64,000 nucleotides of DNA. Source: Luteitalea sp. TBR-22. Its GTDB lineage: Bacteria > Acidobacteriota > Vicinamibacteria > Vicinamibacterales > Vicinamibacteraceae. The notes under the pieces were generated by a model. That model made no database searches, was not told the DNA's origin, and was given only the letters and a program-made list of their open reading frames with translations. Position 1 is the first letter of the stretch, and every line of letters begins with the position of its first letter. The translations under genes were made by a program, and so were the position numbers. The stretch spans positions 2,564,501 through 2,628,500 of the forward strand of contig NZ_AP024452.1 of the NCBI RefSeq assembly GCF_016865485.1, in the 5' to 3' direction. Of this stretch, positions 53,432 to 62,666 are shown in pieces.

Positions 53432-54748
53432 GTGACCCCATCGACCACCCGACGAGACTTCATCCGCACCGTGGGCGCGAGCGCCGTGGCTGCCGCCGGC
53501 ACCCTCGCGACCCCGGTCGGCGCCACCGCGCGTCCCGTGTCGACGCCGGCCAGGAGCCGGGTTCTCGGCGCCAACGACCGCATCAACGTCGGCTTCGTCG
53601 GCTGCGGCGGCCGCATGAACACGCACATCACCCACGTGATGAACCGCAACAAGGCCCGGGGCGACGTCCAGGCCGTGGCGGTCAACGACATCTGGGAGAA
53701 GCGCAAGCAGCTCGCCCGCGAGAAGAACGGCGTCGACGAGAAGGCCGTCTACCACGATTTCCGCGAGCTCGTGACGCGTCCCGACATCGATGCGGTGGTG
53801 ATTTCCTCGCCCGACCACTGGCACTTCGCGCACGCGATGGCGGCGCTCGAGGCCGGCAAGGACGTCTACCTCGAGAAGCCGATGACCTACACGGTCGACG
53901 AGGCGCGCAAGATCGCCGAGTACGTCAAGGCCAACGGGCGGATCCTGCAGGTGGGCAGCCAGTACACCTCCCTCGATCACTTCCACAAGGCGAAGAAGGC
54001 GATCGAGGACGGGCTGATCGGCGAGGTGGTGTGGGCGTCGGGCGGCTTCGGGCGCAACAGCACCAAGCGCGGCAACGAGTGGAACTACAGGATCGATCCG
54101 GACGCGAACCCGTCGAACCTCGACTGGAAGGCCTTCATCGGCAACGCCCCCAAGCGTGACTGGGACCCGGCGCGCTACTTCCGGTGGCGCAAGTACTGGG
54201 ACTACTCGGGCGGCATCGCGACCGACCTCTTCTACCACACGGTCTCGCCCATCCTGATGACCGTCGGCCCGGAGTTCCCCCTGCGCGTCACCGCCAGTGG
54301 CGGCATCTACGTGCAGAAGGACCGCGAGGTGCCCGACACGTTCTTCATGAACGTCGACTACAGCGACTGGACGATGCAGCTGGCCTGCTCGGTGACCAGC
54401 GGCAAGGGCGCGCCGCTGGTGTTCCACGGCTCGCAGGGCACCATCATGGTCGCCGAGGACAGCGAGTCCTTCCAGAACACCGAGATGGTCGTGATCCCCG
54501 ATCGCGACTACAAGGACGACTTCATGAAGAAGACCGGGGCCGAGGAACTGCGGATCCCGGTGCAGCCGTTCGTGCGTGGCGAGCACCCGCACATGGACGA
54601 CTTCCTCGAGGCGATGCGCACGCGGCAGAAGCCGAACCTCGACGCCGACCTGGGCTACAAGGCCATGGCGGCCATCGCCGGCGGCGTCACCGCCTATCGC
54701 AAGAACAAGGTCGTCGGCTTCGACGCCAAGTCCGAGAAGCTCACCTAG
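53432..54748 (+). CDS. Gfo/Idh/MocA family oxidoreductase, Tat-exported
   Basis: A 438-residue dehydrogenase. The Tat signal is 'STTRRDFIRTVGASAVAAAG'. The NAD(P)-binding fold starts 'RINVGFVGCGGRMNTHI' and the conserved 'VVISSPDHWHFAHAMAALEA' with 'DVYLEKPMTYTVDEARKI' (the E-K-P motif whose lysine is catalytic) follows. The C-terminal half has the family alpha/beta fold ('DYSGGIATDLFYHTVSPIL'). Such exported Gfo/Idh enzymes act on sugars or cofactors in the periplasm. GTG 53432 has AGAGAGGA ahead; TACAAT at 53331-53336 is a likely -10 with a leader of about 90 bases. Confidence 0.9.
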   Translation: MTPSTTRRDFIRTVGASAVAAAGTLATPVGATARPVSTPARSRVLGANDRINVGFVGCGGRMNTHITHVMNRNKARGDVQAVAVNDIWEKRKQLAREKNGVDEKAVYHDFRELVTRPDIDAVVISSPDHWHFAHAMAALEAGKDVYLEKPMTYTVDEARKIAEYVKANGRILQVGSQYTSLDHFHKAKKAIEDGLIGEVVWASGGFGRNSTKRGNEWNYRIDPDANPSNLDWKAFIGNAPKRDWDPARYFRWRKYWDYSGGIATDLFYHTVSPILMTVGPEFPLRVTASGGIYVQKDREVPDTFFMNVDYSDWTMQLACSVTSGKGAPLVFHGSQGTIMVAEDSESFQNTEMVVIPDRDYKDDFMKKTGAEELRIPVQPFVRGEHPHMDDFLEAMRTRQKPNLDADLGYKAMAAIAGGVTAYRKNKVVGFDAKSEKLT

Positions 54749-54777
54749 GCTGACGCCCCGACGGGAAATCCAGCAAT

Positions 54778-54803
54778 TTGAAATTTGAACGTTCAAATTT
54801 CAA
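54778..54803. repeat. Perfect 26-base palindrome
   Basis: TTGAAATTTGAAC directly followed by its reverse complement GTTCAAATTTCAA, with no spacer. It lies 30 bases after the oxidoreductase stop and ends ten bases before the next start codon. The AT-rich bases and AATTTC units match the other stop-proximal arrays. Confidence 0.9.
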
Positions 54804-54813
54804 GAAACCATCT

Positions 54814-55788
54814 ATGTCCGGACCCATCTCGCAGTTCATCGATCGTCACTACCGGCACTTCAACGCGGCCGCCCTGAAGGACGCCGCCGATGCCTACTCG
54901 GCGCACCTGGCCTCGGGCGGGTCCATGCTCGTCACCCTCGCCGGCGCCATGAGCACCGCGGAACTCGGCTGCTCGCTGGCCGAGATGATCCGCCAGGGCA
55001 AGGTGACCGGCATCTCGTGCACCGGCGCCAACCTCGAGGAGGACGTGTTCAACCTCGTGGCGCACGACTTCTACGAGCGCGTGCCGCACTACCGCGACCT
55101 CACCCCGGCCGACGAGCAGGCGTTGCTCGATCGCCACATGAACCGCGTGACCGACACGTGCATCCCCGAGCACGAGGCGATGCGGCGCATCGAGTCGGCC
55201 GTGCTCGAGCGCTGGGTGGCGCACGACCAGGCCGGCACGCGCCTGTTCCCGCACCAGTTCATGTACGAGATCCTCCTCAGCGGCGTGCTGAAGGAGAGCT
55301 ACCAGATCGACCCGAAGGACTCGTGGATGATGGCGGCGGCGGAGCGCAACCTGCCGATGTTCGTCCCGGGCTGGGAGGACTCGACGCTCGGCAACATGTA
55401 CTCGGGCCACTGCATCTCGGGCGACGTGAAGAACGTCCACACGGTGCGCACCGGCATCGAGTACATGATGAGCCTGGCCGACTGGTACCAGGACCTCGCG
55501 CCGCGGTCCTCGATCGGCTTCTTCCAGATCGGCGGCGGCATCGCCGGCGACTTCCCGATCTGCGTCGTGCCGATGCTGCACCAGGACCTGCAGCGTCCCG
55601 AGGTGCCGCTCTGGGGCTACTTCTGCCAGATCAGCGACTCCACCACGAGTTACGGCTCGTACTCGGGGGCGGTGCCCAACGAGAAGATCACCTGGGGCAA
55701 GCTCGGCATCGACACGCCGAAGTTCATCATCGAGTCGGATGCGACGATCGTCGCGCCGCTGATGTTCGCGCGCATCCTGGGATGGTAG
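54814..55788 (+). CDS. Deoxyhypusine synthase-like protein
   Basis: A 324-residue member of the deoxyhypusine synthase family. It has the NAD-site segments 'MLVTLAGAMSTAELGCSLAE' (abridged: GAMSTAELG), 'VTGISCTGANLEEDVFNLV', 'YSGHCISGDVKNVHTV' and 'FFQIGGGIAGDFPICVV'. The lysine that carries the aminobutyl group is kept near residue 296 in 'NEKITWGKLGIDTPKF', matching the WGK of the human enzyme. In archaea and eukaryotes the target is eIF5A, which bacteria lack; bacterial homologues are proposed to make homospermidine or modify other amines. It sits between a Gfo/Idh gene and a spermidine-synthase-like gene, whose ATG overlaps its end by seven bases. Confidence 0.9.
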   Translation: MSGPISQFIDRHYRHFNAAALKDAADAYSAHLASGGSMLVTLAGAMSTAELGCSLAEMIRQGKVTGISCTGANLEEDVFNLVAHDFYERVPHYRDLTPADEQALLDRHMNRVTDTCIPEHEAMRRIESAVLERWVAHDQAGTRLFPHQFMYEILLSGVLKESYQIDPKDSWMMAAAERNLPMFVPGWEDSTLGNMYSGHCISGDVKNVHTVRTGIEYMMSLADWYQDLAPRSSIGFFQIGGGIAGDFPICVVPMLHQDLQRPEVPLWGYFCQISDSTTSYGSYSGAVPNEKITWGKLGIDTPKFIIESDATIVAPLMFARILGW

Positions 55789-57839
55789 CGGGCGACAAGC
55801 GAGGGGCCGCCTGGCCCCTCTTCCTCATCTCCTTCCTCGTCCTGTTCCTCGAGGTCGCGCTCATCCGGTGGATGCCGGCCTACATCCGCCTGCTCGCGTA
55901 CTTCTCGAACTTCATCCTGCTGGCCAGCTTCCTGGGCATCGGGGTCGGCTGCCTGCTGGCGCCACTGCGCACCAACCTGATGCGCTGGTTCCCGCTCCTG
56001 CAGGCTGTCCTGGTGATCGTCGTCGCCGTGGGGCGCATCGACATCGCGGTTCCGCAGACCTCCGAGAGCATCTACTTCTCGAGCGGCACGACCGACGCCG
56101 TGGTGCCGGTCGAGGGCACGTGGTTCCTGCCGCTGCTGTGCATCGGCGTCGCCGCGCTGTTCGTCACGCTGGCGCAGCGCCTCGGACGCGAGATGAACGC
56201 GCACCCGCCGCTGCGCGCCTACCTGATCAACCTGGCCGGCAGCCTGGCCGGCGTCATCGCATTCGGCACGGTGTCGGCGCTCCAGCTCCCGCCGGTCGCC
56301 TGGTTCGGGCTCGGGTTCCTCGCGGCCGTGCCCTTCCTGCTCGAGCAGCCGGCGCGCTGGGCCTGGTCGGGCATCGTCCTGCTCGGCGTGCCGCTCGGCG
56401 TGGCGCACCAGCTGTCGGGCGACACGCTGTGGTCGCCGTACTACAAGATCACGGCGCACACCCAGGGCAAGGAGACGGTGGTGGAGGTGAACAACATCTT
56501 CCACCAGTCGATGGCCCCGGTCCGCGAGAAGGAATACTTCTACCAGTGGCCGTACACGGTCTTCGGCGACACGTTCGAGGACGTGCTGGTGCTCGGCGCG
56601 GGCTCGGGCACCGACGTCGCGTCGGCGCTGCAGCACGGCGCGAAGCGTGTCGACGCCGTCGAGATCGACCCGGTCATCGTGCGGCTCGGCCGGCAGTACC
56701 ACCCCGAGGGCCCGTACAAGGACCCGCGCGTCACGGTGGTCAACGACGATGCCCGGCACTACCTGCGGACGGCGGAGAAACGATACGACCTGATCGTGTT
56801 CGCGCTGATCGACTCGCTGACGCTGCAGTCGTCGTTCTCGGCGGTGCGGCTCGAGAGCTTCATGTTCACCGAGGAGGCCTTCCGGGCCGCGCGTGAGCGC
56901 CTGAAGCCGGGCGGGGTACTGGTCGTCTACAACTACTTCCGCGAGAAGTGGCTCGTCGACCGCCTGGCCAACTCGGCGCGCAACGTCTTCGGCGAGGAGC
57001 CGAAGGTGCACATCCACAAGGAACACGGCTACCTGGGCGTGATGATCGCCGGGCCCGGCACGCACCGCATCGCGCAGTGGCCGACGCCGCCCGAGAAGGT
57101 GGCCGCCTACAACCATCCCGACGTCGTGAGTCCCGGCCTGCCGCTCGACCGCGACGCGTCCATCCGCCCGGCCACCGACGACTGGCCGTTCCTCTACATG
57201 CGCGAGCCGCACCTGCCGACGCACTACGCGTGGGCGCTGCTCGGCGTGCTGGTCGTGTCGGTGCTCGCGGTGGGGGCCACCCTGCGCGCGGTCGGCGCGC
57301 TGGCCGGCGGCGTCGCGGTGCGTCCGCTGGTGCCGTTCTTCGTGCTCGGCGCCGGCTTCATGATTCTCGAAACCAAGGCGATCACGCAGTTTGCGCTGAT
57401 CTGGGGTTCCACGTGGGTGGTGGCCTCGGCGACGATTGCGTCCGTCCTGGTCATGGCGGGCCTTGGCGCGTGGCTGGCCGGCCGGCTGCCCCGGATCAAC
57501 CCGTGGGCGGTGGGCGTGCCGCTGCTGGCGCTGCTGGCGCTCGCGTACGCGCTGCCGATCGGCAGCATCGGCTTCGGGTCGCTGGCCGCCGAGACGGCCT
57601 TCTACTCGCTGCTGACGTTCAGCCCGGTGCTGCTCGCGGGGCTCCTGTTCAGCGGCAGCCTGAAGCAGGCCGACAACGTGGCGTTCGCCTACGGGGCCAA
57701 CCTGCTCGGGGCGATGCTCGGCGGGGTGGGGGAGTACCTGGCCCTGATCACCGGTTACCGACTGCTGCTCGTCGCGATTGCGCTCTGCTACCTGACGGCG
57801 ATCGTCCTGTACCCGCGGGAACGGCGCAGTCAGGCGTAG
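55782..57839 (+). CDS. Membrane protein with spermidine-synthase-like domain
   Basis: A 685-residue protein: about seven N-terminal helices (residues 10-230), a class I SAM-type domain (residues 260-400) and about six to eight C-terminal helices (residues 480-685). The soluble part follows spermidine synthases ('VLVLGAGSGTDVASAL', 'VDAVEIDPVIVRLGRQYHP', 'RVTVVNDDARHYL', 'RYDLIVFALIDSLTLQ'), but the usual catalytic DSxDP after YDxI is not present. It may therefore not be an aminopropyltransferase. It is the third gene of the Gfo/Idh - DHS-like unit. A twin-hairpin REP-like element follows. Confidence 0.8.
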   Translation: MVAGDKRGAAWPLFLISFLVLFLEVALIRWMPAYIRLLAYFSNFILLASFLGIGVGCLLAPLRTNLMRWFPLLQAVLVIVVAVGRIDIAVPQTSESIYFSSGTTDAVVPVEGTWFLPLLCIGVAALFVTLAQRLGREMNAHPPLRAYLINLAGSLAGVIAFGTVSALQLPPVAWFGLGFLAAVPFLLEQPARWAWSGIVLLGVPLGVAHQLSGDTLWSPYYKITAHTQGKETVVEVNNIFHQSMAPVREKEYFYQWPYTVFGDTFEDVLVLGAGSGTDVASALQHGAKRVDAVEIDPVIVRLGRQYHPEGPYKDPRVTVVNDDARHYLRTAEKRYDLIVFALIDSLTLQSSFSAVRLESFMFTEEAFRAARERLKPGGVLVVYNYFREKWLVDRLANSARNVFGEEPKVHIHKEHGYLGVMIAGPGTHRIAQWPTPPEKVAAYNHPDVVSPGLPLDRDASIRPATDDWPFLYMREPHLPTHYAWALLGVLVVSVLAVGATLRAVGALAGGVAVRPLVPFFVLGAGFMILETKAITQFALIWGSTWVVASATIASVLVMAGLGAWLAGRLPRINPWAVGVPLLALLALAYALPIGSIGFGSLAAETAFYSLLTFSPVLLAGLLFSGSLKQADNVAFAYGANLLGAMLGGVGEYLALITGYRLLLVAIALCYLTAIVLYPRERRSQA

Positions 57840-57855
57840 GCGTCGCGCTACACAG

Positions 57856-57918
57856 GTAGGGCCGGGTGTCCCACCCGGCCGCAATCAACAGGGCGCGGTC
57901 GGCGACCGCGCCCTACCC
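57856..57918. repeat. Nested twin-hairpin REP-like element
   Basis: Outer arms GGTAGGGC (57856-57863) and GCCCTACC (57911-57918). Inside: GGCCGGGTG/CACCCGGCC with a three-base loop (57860-57880) and AGGGCGCGGTC/GACCGCGCCCT with loop GGC (57890-57914). It lies between convergent genes and may be both a terminator and a dispersed REP element. Confidence 0.8.
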
Positions 57919-57923
57919 GGACG

Positions 57924-58580
57924 CTACGACAACAACACGGCGCGCGCCGGCGTGCCGTCGGCACCTTCCACCTTCAGCGGCAGCACCACGAACAGGTACT
58001 CGCCTGGCGCCGCCTTCGTCAGGTCGAGCCCCTCGACGATGAACACGTCGTTGCCGAGCAGGGCGCGGTGCGTCACCGGCTCCGGGGCGTGGAAGCCCTC
58101 CACGGAAAGGTAGTCCACGCCGACCGTCCGGACCCCGCACTCCACCAGGTACTGCGCCGCATCCTCGGCGATGTAGACGAACTCGGTGTTGAAGGGCGCG
58201 CCGCTCTCGAGCGTGCCGGAGTTGGTCGTCTTGCACAGCACGGCCTTCGCCCCCTCGATCTTCCCGACGAGGTCGGCCTTGGAGATGGCCGTCTGCACGT
58301 GCGTCAGGTCGAGCAGGCGCGCCGGGATGATCATCTGGTCGAGCGGAATCGACTCGACGGTCTGCGGGCTCATGCCGAAATGCCACGGCGCGTCGACGTG
58401 CGTGCCGGCGTGGCAGGACACGCGGTACATCGACACGTTGCAGACGTCGCCCTTGTCCATCCGCAGCAGCGGCGTGAACTCCCACACCTCCTGGCCGGGC
58501 CAGGGCGCCAGCCGCGGGCTCAGGGTGACCGTGACGTCGAGGGCCTTGCCCGATTGCACGTAGTCGTCGATCCAGGACAT
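57924..58580 (-). CDS. Cyclase family / kynurenine-formamidase-like hydrolase
   Basis: A 218-residue member of the cyclase (KynB-like) family. The metal-binding motif is complete: 'SCHAGTHVDAPWHFGMSPQT' gives H-x-G-T-H-x-D-x-P-x-H-F. A further 'VGVDYLSVEGF' and 'LLGNDVFIVEGLDL' follow. KynB hydrolyses N-formylkynurenine; relatives hydrolyse other amides and lactones. With sugar-type genes next door and no other kynurenine gene, a lactonase/hydrolase role is more likely. TATATT stands exactly six bases before the ATG, so a leaderless start is likely. Confidence 0.88.
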   Translation of the reverse strand: MSWIDDYVQSGKALDVTVTLSPRLAPWPGQEVWEFTPLLRMDKGDVCNVSMYRVSCHAGTHVDAPWHFGMSPQTVESIPLDQMIIPARLLDLTHVQTAISKADLVGKIEGAKAVLCKTTNSGTLESGAPFNTEFVYIAEDAAQYLVECGVRTVGVDYLSVEGFHAPEPVTHRALLGNDVFIVEGLDLTKAAPGEYLFVVLPLKVEGADGTPARAVLLS

Positions 58581-58590
58581 GGGGGGAATA

Positions 58591-58695
58591 TAACGCTTAA
58601 CGTTTAACGTTTAACGTTTAACGTTTGACGTTTGACGTTTGACGTTTGACGTTTGACGTTTGACGTTTGACGTTTGACGTTCGACGCCGAACGCC
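58591..58695. repeat. 15-unit heptad array (TAACGYT / TGACGTT / GAACGCC)
   Basis: In exact 7-base phase: TAACGCT, TAACGTT x4, TGACGTT x8, CGACGCC, GAACGCC. It connects the TGACGTT and GAACGCC types seen elsewhere in one unbroken register. Confidence 0.92.
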
Positions 58696-58741
58696 GAAGG
58701 GGCAGGGGCCGAAGCGCTGAAGGGCGCGAGGGCGACATGTG

Positions 58742-58769
58742 GACTGCCGACCGCCCACTGCCGACTGCC
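58742..58769. repeat. 7-base repeat array (GACTGCC type)
   Basis: GACTGCC, GACCGCC, CACTGCC, GACTGCC in phase. Confidence 0.75.
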
Positions 58770-58915
58770 GTCAACGACCTGTCCGCCGAAGCCGCGGCGG
58801 AGGCGGAAGCCGTTGTATGCTTTGCCCCGAAATCGGACAATCACCGGCCGGCGGCGCGGGCGACCCGTGCGCGGCCATGAGGGTTGGTCACACGCAAGGG
58901 GCCTCGCGCATCGCC

Positions 58916-60097
58916 ATGAACCAACGTCGTCTCTTCATCGCCAGCTGTGTCGCGCTCATCGCCACGGCCATGTCGTTTGCCATCCGTGGCGACATCCTGG
59001 GCCAGGTGCAGCAGGACCTGTCGCTCACCGACGTGCAGACCGGGTGGGTCGCCACGGCGGCGTTCTGGGGCTTCGGCCTGTCGATCCTGTTCGGCGGCCC
59101 GCTGTGCGACCTGCTCGGCATGGGCACGATCATGCGCCTGGCCGCGGCGGGCCACATCGTCGGCGCGTTGCTGACCGTGTTCTCGACCAACTTCACCACC
59201 TTCTTCCTCTCGACGGTGGTCGTGGGGGTCGCCAACGGCTTCGTCGAGGCCGCCATCAACCCGCTCATCGCGACGATCTACCCGCAGAACAAGACCGCCA
59301 AGCTCACGACGCTGCACGCCTGGTTCCCGGGCGGCATCGTCATCGGCGGGGTGCTGGCGTTCGCGATGACGCAGGCCGGGTTCGGCTGGAAGGCCAAGAC
59401 GCTCACGCTGCTGATTCCGTCGGTGATCTACCTGGCGATGTTCATGGGACAGAAGTTCCCCGCGACCGAGCGCGAGGCGGCCGGTGTGCCGTTCGGCGAC
59501 ATGTTCAAGGACCTGGCGCGGCCCCTGTTCATCCTGGTGTGGTTCTGCATGATCCTCACCGCGGGCACCGAGCTGGGCGCCGGCAGCTGGATTCCCACCA
59601 TCTTCAACCGCGTCACGCAGAGCGCCACGCAGGCCGGGATCCTGCAGGTGGTGTGGATCAACATGGTGATGTACCTGATGCGCCAGTTCGGTCACAACGT
59701 GTCGCACAAGATCGCGCCGACCGGGCTGATCGCGATGACGTCGATCGTGGCCGCCTTCGGGCTCTACATGTTCAGCCACGCGGCGACGGTCACGGCCGCC
59801 TTCCTGTGGGCCGGCGTGTTCGCCGTCGGCATCGCGTTCTGGTGGCCGACGATGATCGGCATCACGTCGGAGCGGTTCCCGCGCTCGGGCGCCCTCGGCA
59901 TGGCGGTGATCGGCGCGACGGGGAGCTTCGCCACCGCCCTGTCCGGCCCCGTCATGGGCTGGCTGAGCGAGACCTACGGCACCGAGCAGGTGCTGCCCAT
60001 CTGGTCGGCGCTGCCCATCCTGCTGGTCGCCATCTTCGGCGCCATCTACATGGTCGACAAGGGCAAGGGCGGATACAAGGCAGAGAAGATTTCCTGA
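58916..60097 (+). CDS. MFS permease, sugar type
   Basis: A 393-residue major-facilitator permease with 12 helices. 'FWGFGLSILFGGPLCDLLGM' is the loop-2/3 region and 'ANGFVEAAINPLIATIYPQ' recalls FHS (fucose-type) symporters, which often carry 'NxxxNP' helices. The C-terminal half has 'AFWWPTMIGITSERFPRSGA'. It probably imports the substrate of the catabolic genes that follow. Start ATG 58916 begins 'MNQRRLFIASCVALIATAM' (abridged); an in-frame ATG at 58877 would add 13 residues. The stop codon lies inside a repeat unit. Confidence 0.85.
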   Translation: MNQRRLFIASCVALIATAMSFAIRGDILGQVQQDLSLTDVQTGWVATAAFWGFGLSILFGGPLCDLLGMGTIMRLAAAGHIVGALLTVFSTNFTTFFLSTVVVGVANGFVEAAINPLIATIYPQNKTAKLTTLHAWFPGGIVIGGVLAFAMTQAGFGWKAKTLTLLIPSVIYLAMFMGQKFPATEREAAGVPFGDMFKDLARPLFILVWFCMILTAGTELGAGSWIPTIFNRVTQSATQAGILQVVWINMVMYLMRQFGHNVSHKIAPTGLIAMTSIVAAFGLYMFSHAATVTAAFLWAGVFAVGIAFWWPTMIGITSERFPRSGALGMAVIGATGSFATALSGPVMGWLSETYGTEQVLPIWSALPILLVAIFGAIYMVDKGKGGYKAEKIS

Positions 60098-60185
60098 AAT
60101 GCCCGGAATGCCGGCAATGCCGGCAATGTGGAGGCCCTCGGGGGCCCCGACATTGTCGGCCGTTCTCGGCCTCGCAGCATTTCAG
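60094..60185. repeat. Stop-overlapping repeat element with inverted ends
   Basis: Inverted ends CTGAAATGC (60094-60102, containing the MFS stop codon) and GCATTTCAG (60177-60185). Inside are tandem AATGCCGGC units, a CAATGT/ACATTG pairing and GGCCC/GGGCC. It ends just before the -10 of the next gene. Confidence 0.75.
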
Positions 60186-60197
60186 TAGAATGCCAGC

Positions 60198-60935
<738 letters not shown>

Positions 60936-62006
60936 ATGGGCGCGCTCCAACCCGCCGTCGTGCAGTTCGGCCTCGATCAACCGCTGCAGGTGGCGCTGCG
61001 GGAGGTGCCGATTCCCGAGATCGGGCCGACCGACGTCCTGCTCGCCGTCGGCGCCGCGTCGGTCTGCGGCTCCGACGTCCACCAGGCCTACCTGACGCAC
61101 AGCTGGCCGGTGAACGCGCCGGTGACGCTCGGCCACGAGTTCGGCGGCGTCATCGCGCAGGTCGGCAGCGCCGTCAAGGCCTTCAAGGAAGGCGATCGCG
61201 TCGTCAGCGAGACGGCCGCCTACATCTGCGGCGAGTGCATGATGTGCCGCACCGGTCGCTACAATCTGTGCCCGACCCGCAAGGGGTTCGGCTACGGCAT
61301 CGACGGCGCGATGGCCCAGTACGTCCGGGTGCCCGCCCGCTGCCTCCACCACATCCCCGACAGTCTGCCCTTCGACCTGGCGTGCCTGTCGGAGCCGCAC
61401 GCGGTGGCGTACCAGTCGATGTGCGTCAACGCCGACATCAAGCCGGGCCAGCTGGTGGTGGTCCTCGGCCCCGGGCCGATCGGCCTGCTGTGCGCGAAGA
61501 TGGCGGCGCTGAGCGGCGCGTACCCGCTCGTGGTCGCGGGCCGCGCGGCCGACCGGCAGCGCCTGCAGGTGGCGATGGAACTCGGCGCCACGCACGTGGT
61601 CGACGTCGACAACCAGTCGCTCGAGGAGGTCGTGCGCGGACTCGACCCGCTCGGCGCCGACGTGGTGTGCGACGCGTCGGGGGCCAGCCGGCCGCTCGAT
61701 GCCGCCCTCCAGATGTGCAAGCCGGACGGGACGGTCGTGAAGGTGGGCTGGTCCCCGGACCTGGTGCCCATCAACCTCAATCCTCTGGTGCAGAAGGCCG
61801 TCAAGCTGCACGGCTCGTTCAGCCACAACTACCCGGTGTGGGAGCGCGTCATCGCGTTGTTGGCCGGCGGCCGGACCGGCGCCGACAAGGTGGTCGGCCT
61901 GCGCACCGGCCTCGAGCACTGGCATGAGGCGTTCGAGGGCATGCACAGCGGGCAGGTCATCAAGTCGGTGCTCCTGCCGCACGGTCCCGACGGCCCGCGA
62001 CGGTAA
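60936..62006 (+). CDS. Zinc-dependent alcohol dehydrogenase
   Basis: A 356-residue medium-chain dehydrogenase. Catalytic zinc ligands are in 'SVCGSDVHQAYL' and 'TLGHEFGGVIAQVG'; the structural zinc has four cysteines in 'CGECMMCRTGRYNLC'. The NAD site is 'VVVLGPGPIGLLCAKMAAL'. It resembles sorbitol and threonine dehydrogenases. It directly abuts the HUMPS gene and probably oxidises a sugar or sugar-acid hydroxyl in that pathway. Confidence 0.93.
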   Translation: MGALQPAVVQFGLDQPLQVALREVPIPEIGPTDVLLAVGAASVCGSDVHQAYLTHSWPVNAPVTLGHEFGGVIAQVGSAVKAFKEGDRVVSETAAYICGECMMCRTGRYNLCPTRKGFGYGIDGAMAQYVRVPARCLHHIPDSLPFDLACLSEPHAVAYQSMCVNADIKPGQLVVVLGPGPIGLLCAKMAALSGAYPLVVAGRAADRQRLQVAMELGATHVVDVDNQSLEEVVRGLDPLGADVVCDASGASRPLDAALQMCKPDGTVVKVGWSPDLVPINLNPLVQKAVKLHGSFSHNYPVWERVIALLAGGRTGADKVVGLRTGLEHWHEAFEGMHSGQVIKSVLLPHGPDGPRR

Positions 62007-62061
62007 TCCTCGGCAGCACTCCGGGGGGCGGCCTCGCGCCGCCCCGTGTCACACTCCCCTC

Positions 62062-62661
62062 ATGCGTGTCCGCCTTGCGAGTCTCGGGCTGGTCGCGGTG
62101 CTCGGCATCGCGCACCTCGGCGCGCAGCCGCCGGCCAGTCTCGCCGGCACGTGGCGCTACAACGCCGAGGCGAGTGACGTCGGCGGCACGGGCGACGGCG
62201 CGGACGACTCGGGGCCGATGACGCTCGGCGGCTTCGGGACGGCCGGACGTGCCCCGCTCGGGGGGTACGGCTCCACGGGCGTGATGACGCCCATGACGCC
62301 GGAGGCGCGCAAGCAGCGCGCCGACCTGGTGCGCGAACTGGTGCAGCCGTCGCGTCGCCTGACGATCACGCAGGACGCGGCCAGCATCTCGTTCACCTTC
62401 GACGATGGTCGCACGGTGAAGTACCGGACCGACGGCAAGCCGGAGAAGCACCAGGCCGTCAACGGCGTCGTCGAGACCGAGACGCGCTGGAAGAAGGGAC
62501 GCCTCGTGCGCGAGACTCACCTGGACGACGGCCTGTCGATCGAGGAGACGTTCACGCTCGTGTCGCCGCGCGGCCTGGTCATCGAAACCGAGGTACTCGG
62601 CGGCATTGGCCGACGCAAGCCGGTCCGCCGCGTCTACGACCCTGTCGAGGACACACCCTGA
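62062..62661 (+). CDS. Small secreted protein, unrecognised
   Basis: A 199-residue exported protein that I do not recognise. The signal peptide is 'LASLGLVAVLGIAHLGAQ'. The mature part starts 'SLAGTWRYNAEASD', a lipocalin-like opening common in Acidobacteriota, then a Gly-rich stretch ('LGGFGTAGRAPLGGYGSTG') and charged beta-like strands ('ISFTFDDGRTVKYRTDGKP', 'SIEETFTLVSPRGLVIETEV'). CACACT lies six bases before the ATG, a weak match to the local leaderless pattern. It sits six bases before the SDR start. Confidence 0.65.
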   Translation: MRVRLASLGLVAVLGIAHLGAQPPASLAGTWRYNAEASDVGGTGDGADDSGPMTLGGFGTAGRAPLGGYGSTGVMTPMTPEARKQRADLVRELVQPSRRLTITQDAASISFTFDDGRTVKYRTDGKPEKHQAVNGVVETETRWKKGRLVRETHLDDGLSIEETFTLVSPRGLVIETEVLGGIGRRKPVRRVYDPVEDTP

Positions 62662-62666
62662 ACGTC

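Larger units (their letters stand above)
58581..58915. other. 335-base divergent gap with heptad arrays
   Basis: Between the divergent cyclase and MFS genes. It contains the largest heptad array (58591-58695) and a smaller one (58742-58769). The cyclase -10 TATATT lies at 58592-58587 (minus). A possible extended -10, TGTATGCT, is at 58814-58821 on the plus strand. No gene is supported. Confidence 0.65.

Noticed and set aside
55650-57884. 744-codon minus-strand frame opposite the spermidine-synthase-like gene
   Set aside because: Low-complexity Arg/Gln/His composition typical of GC-rich antisense reading.
58591-58695. Tandem repeats considered as a CRISPR array
   Set aside because: Units are 7 bases with no spacers, and no cas gene is nearby.
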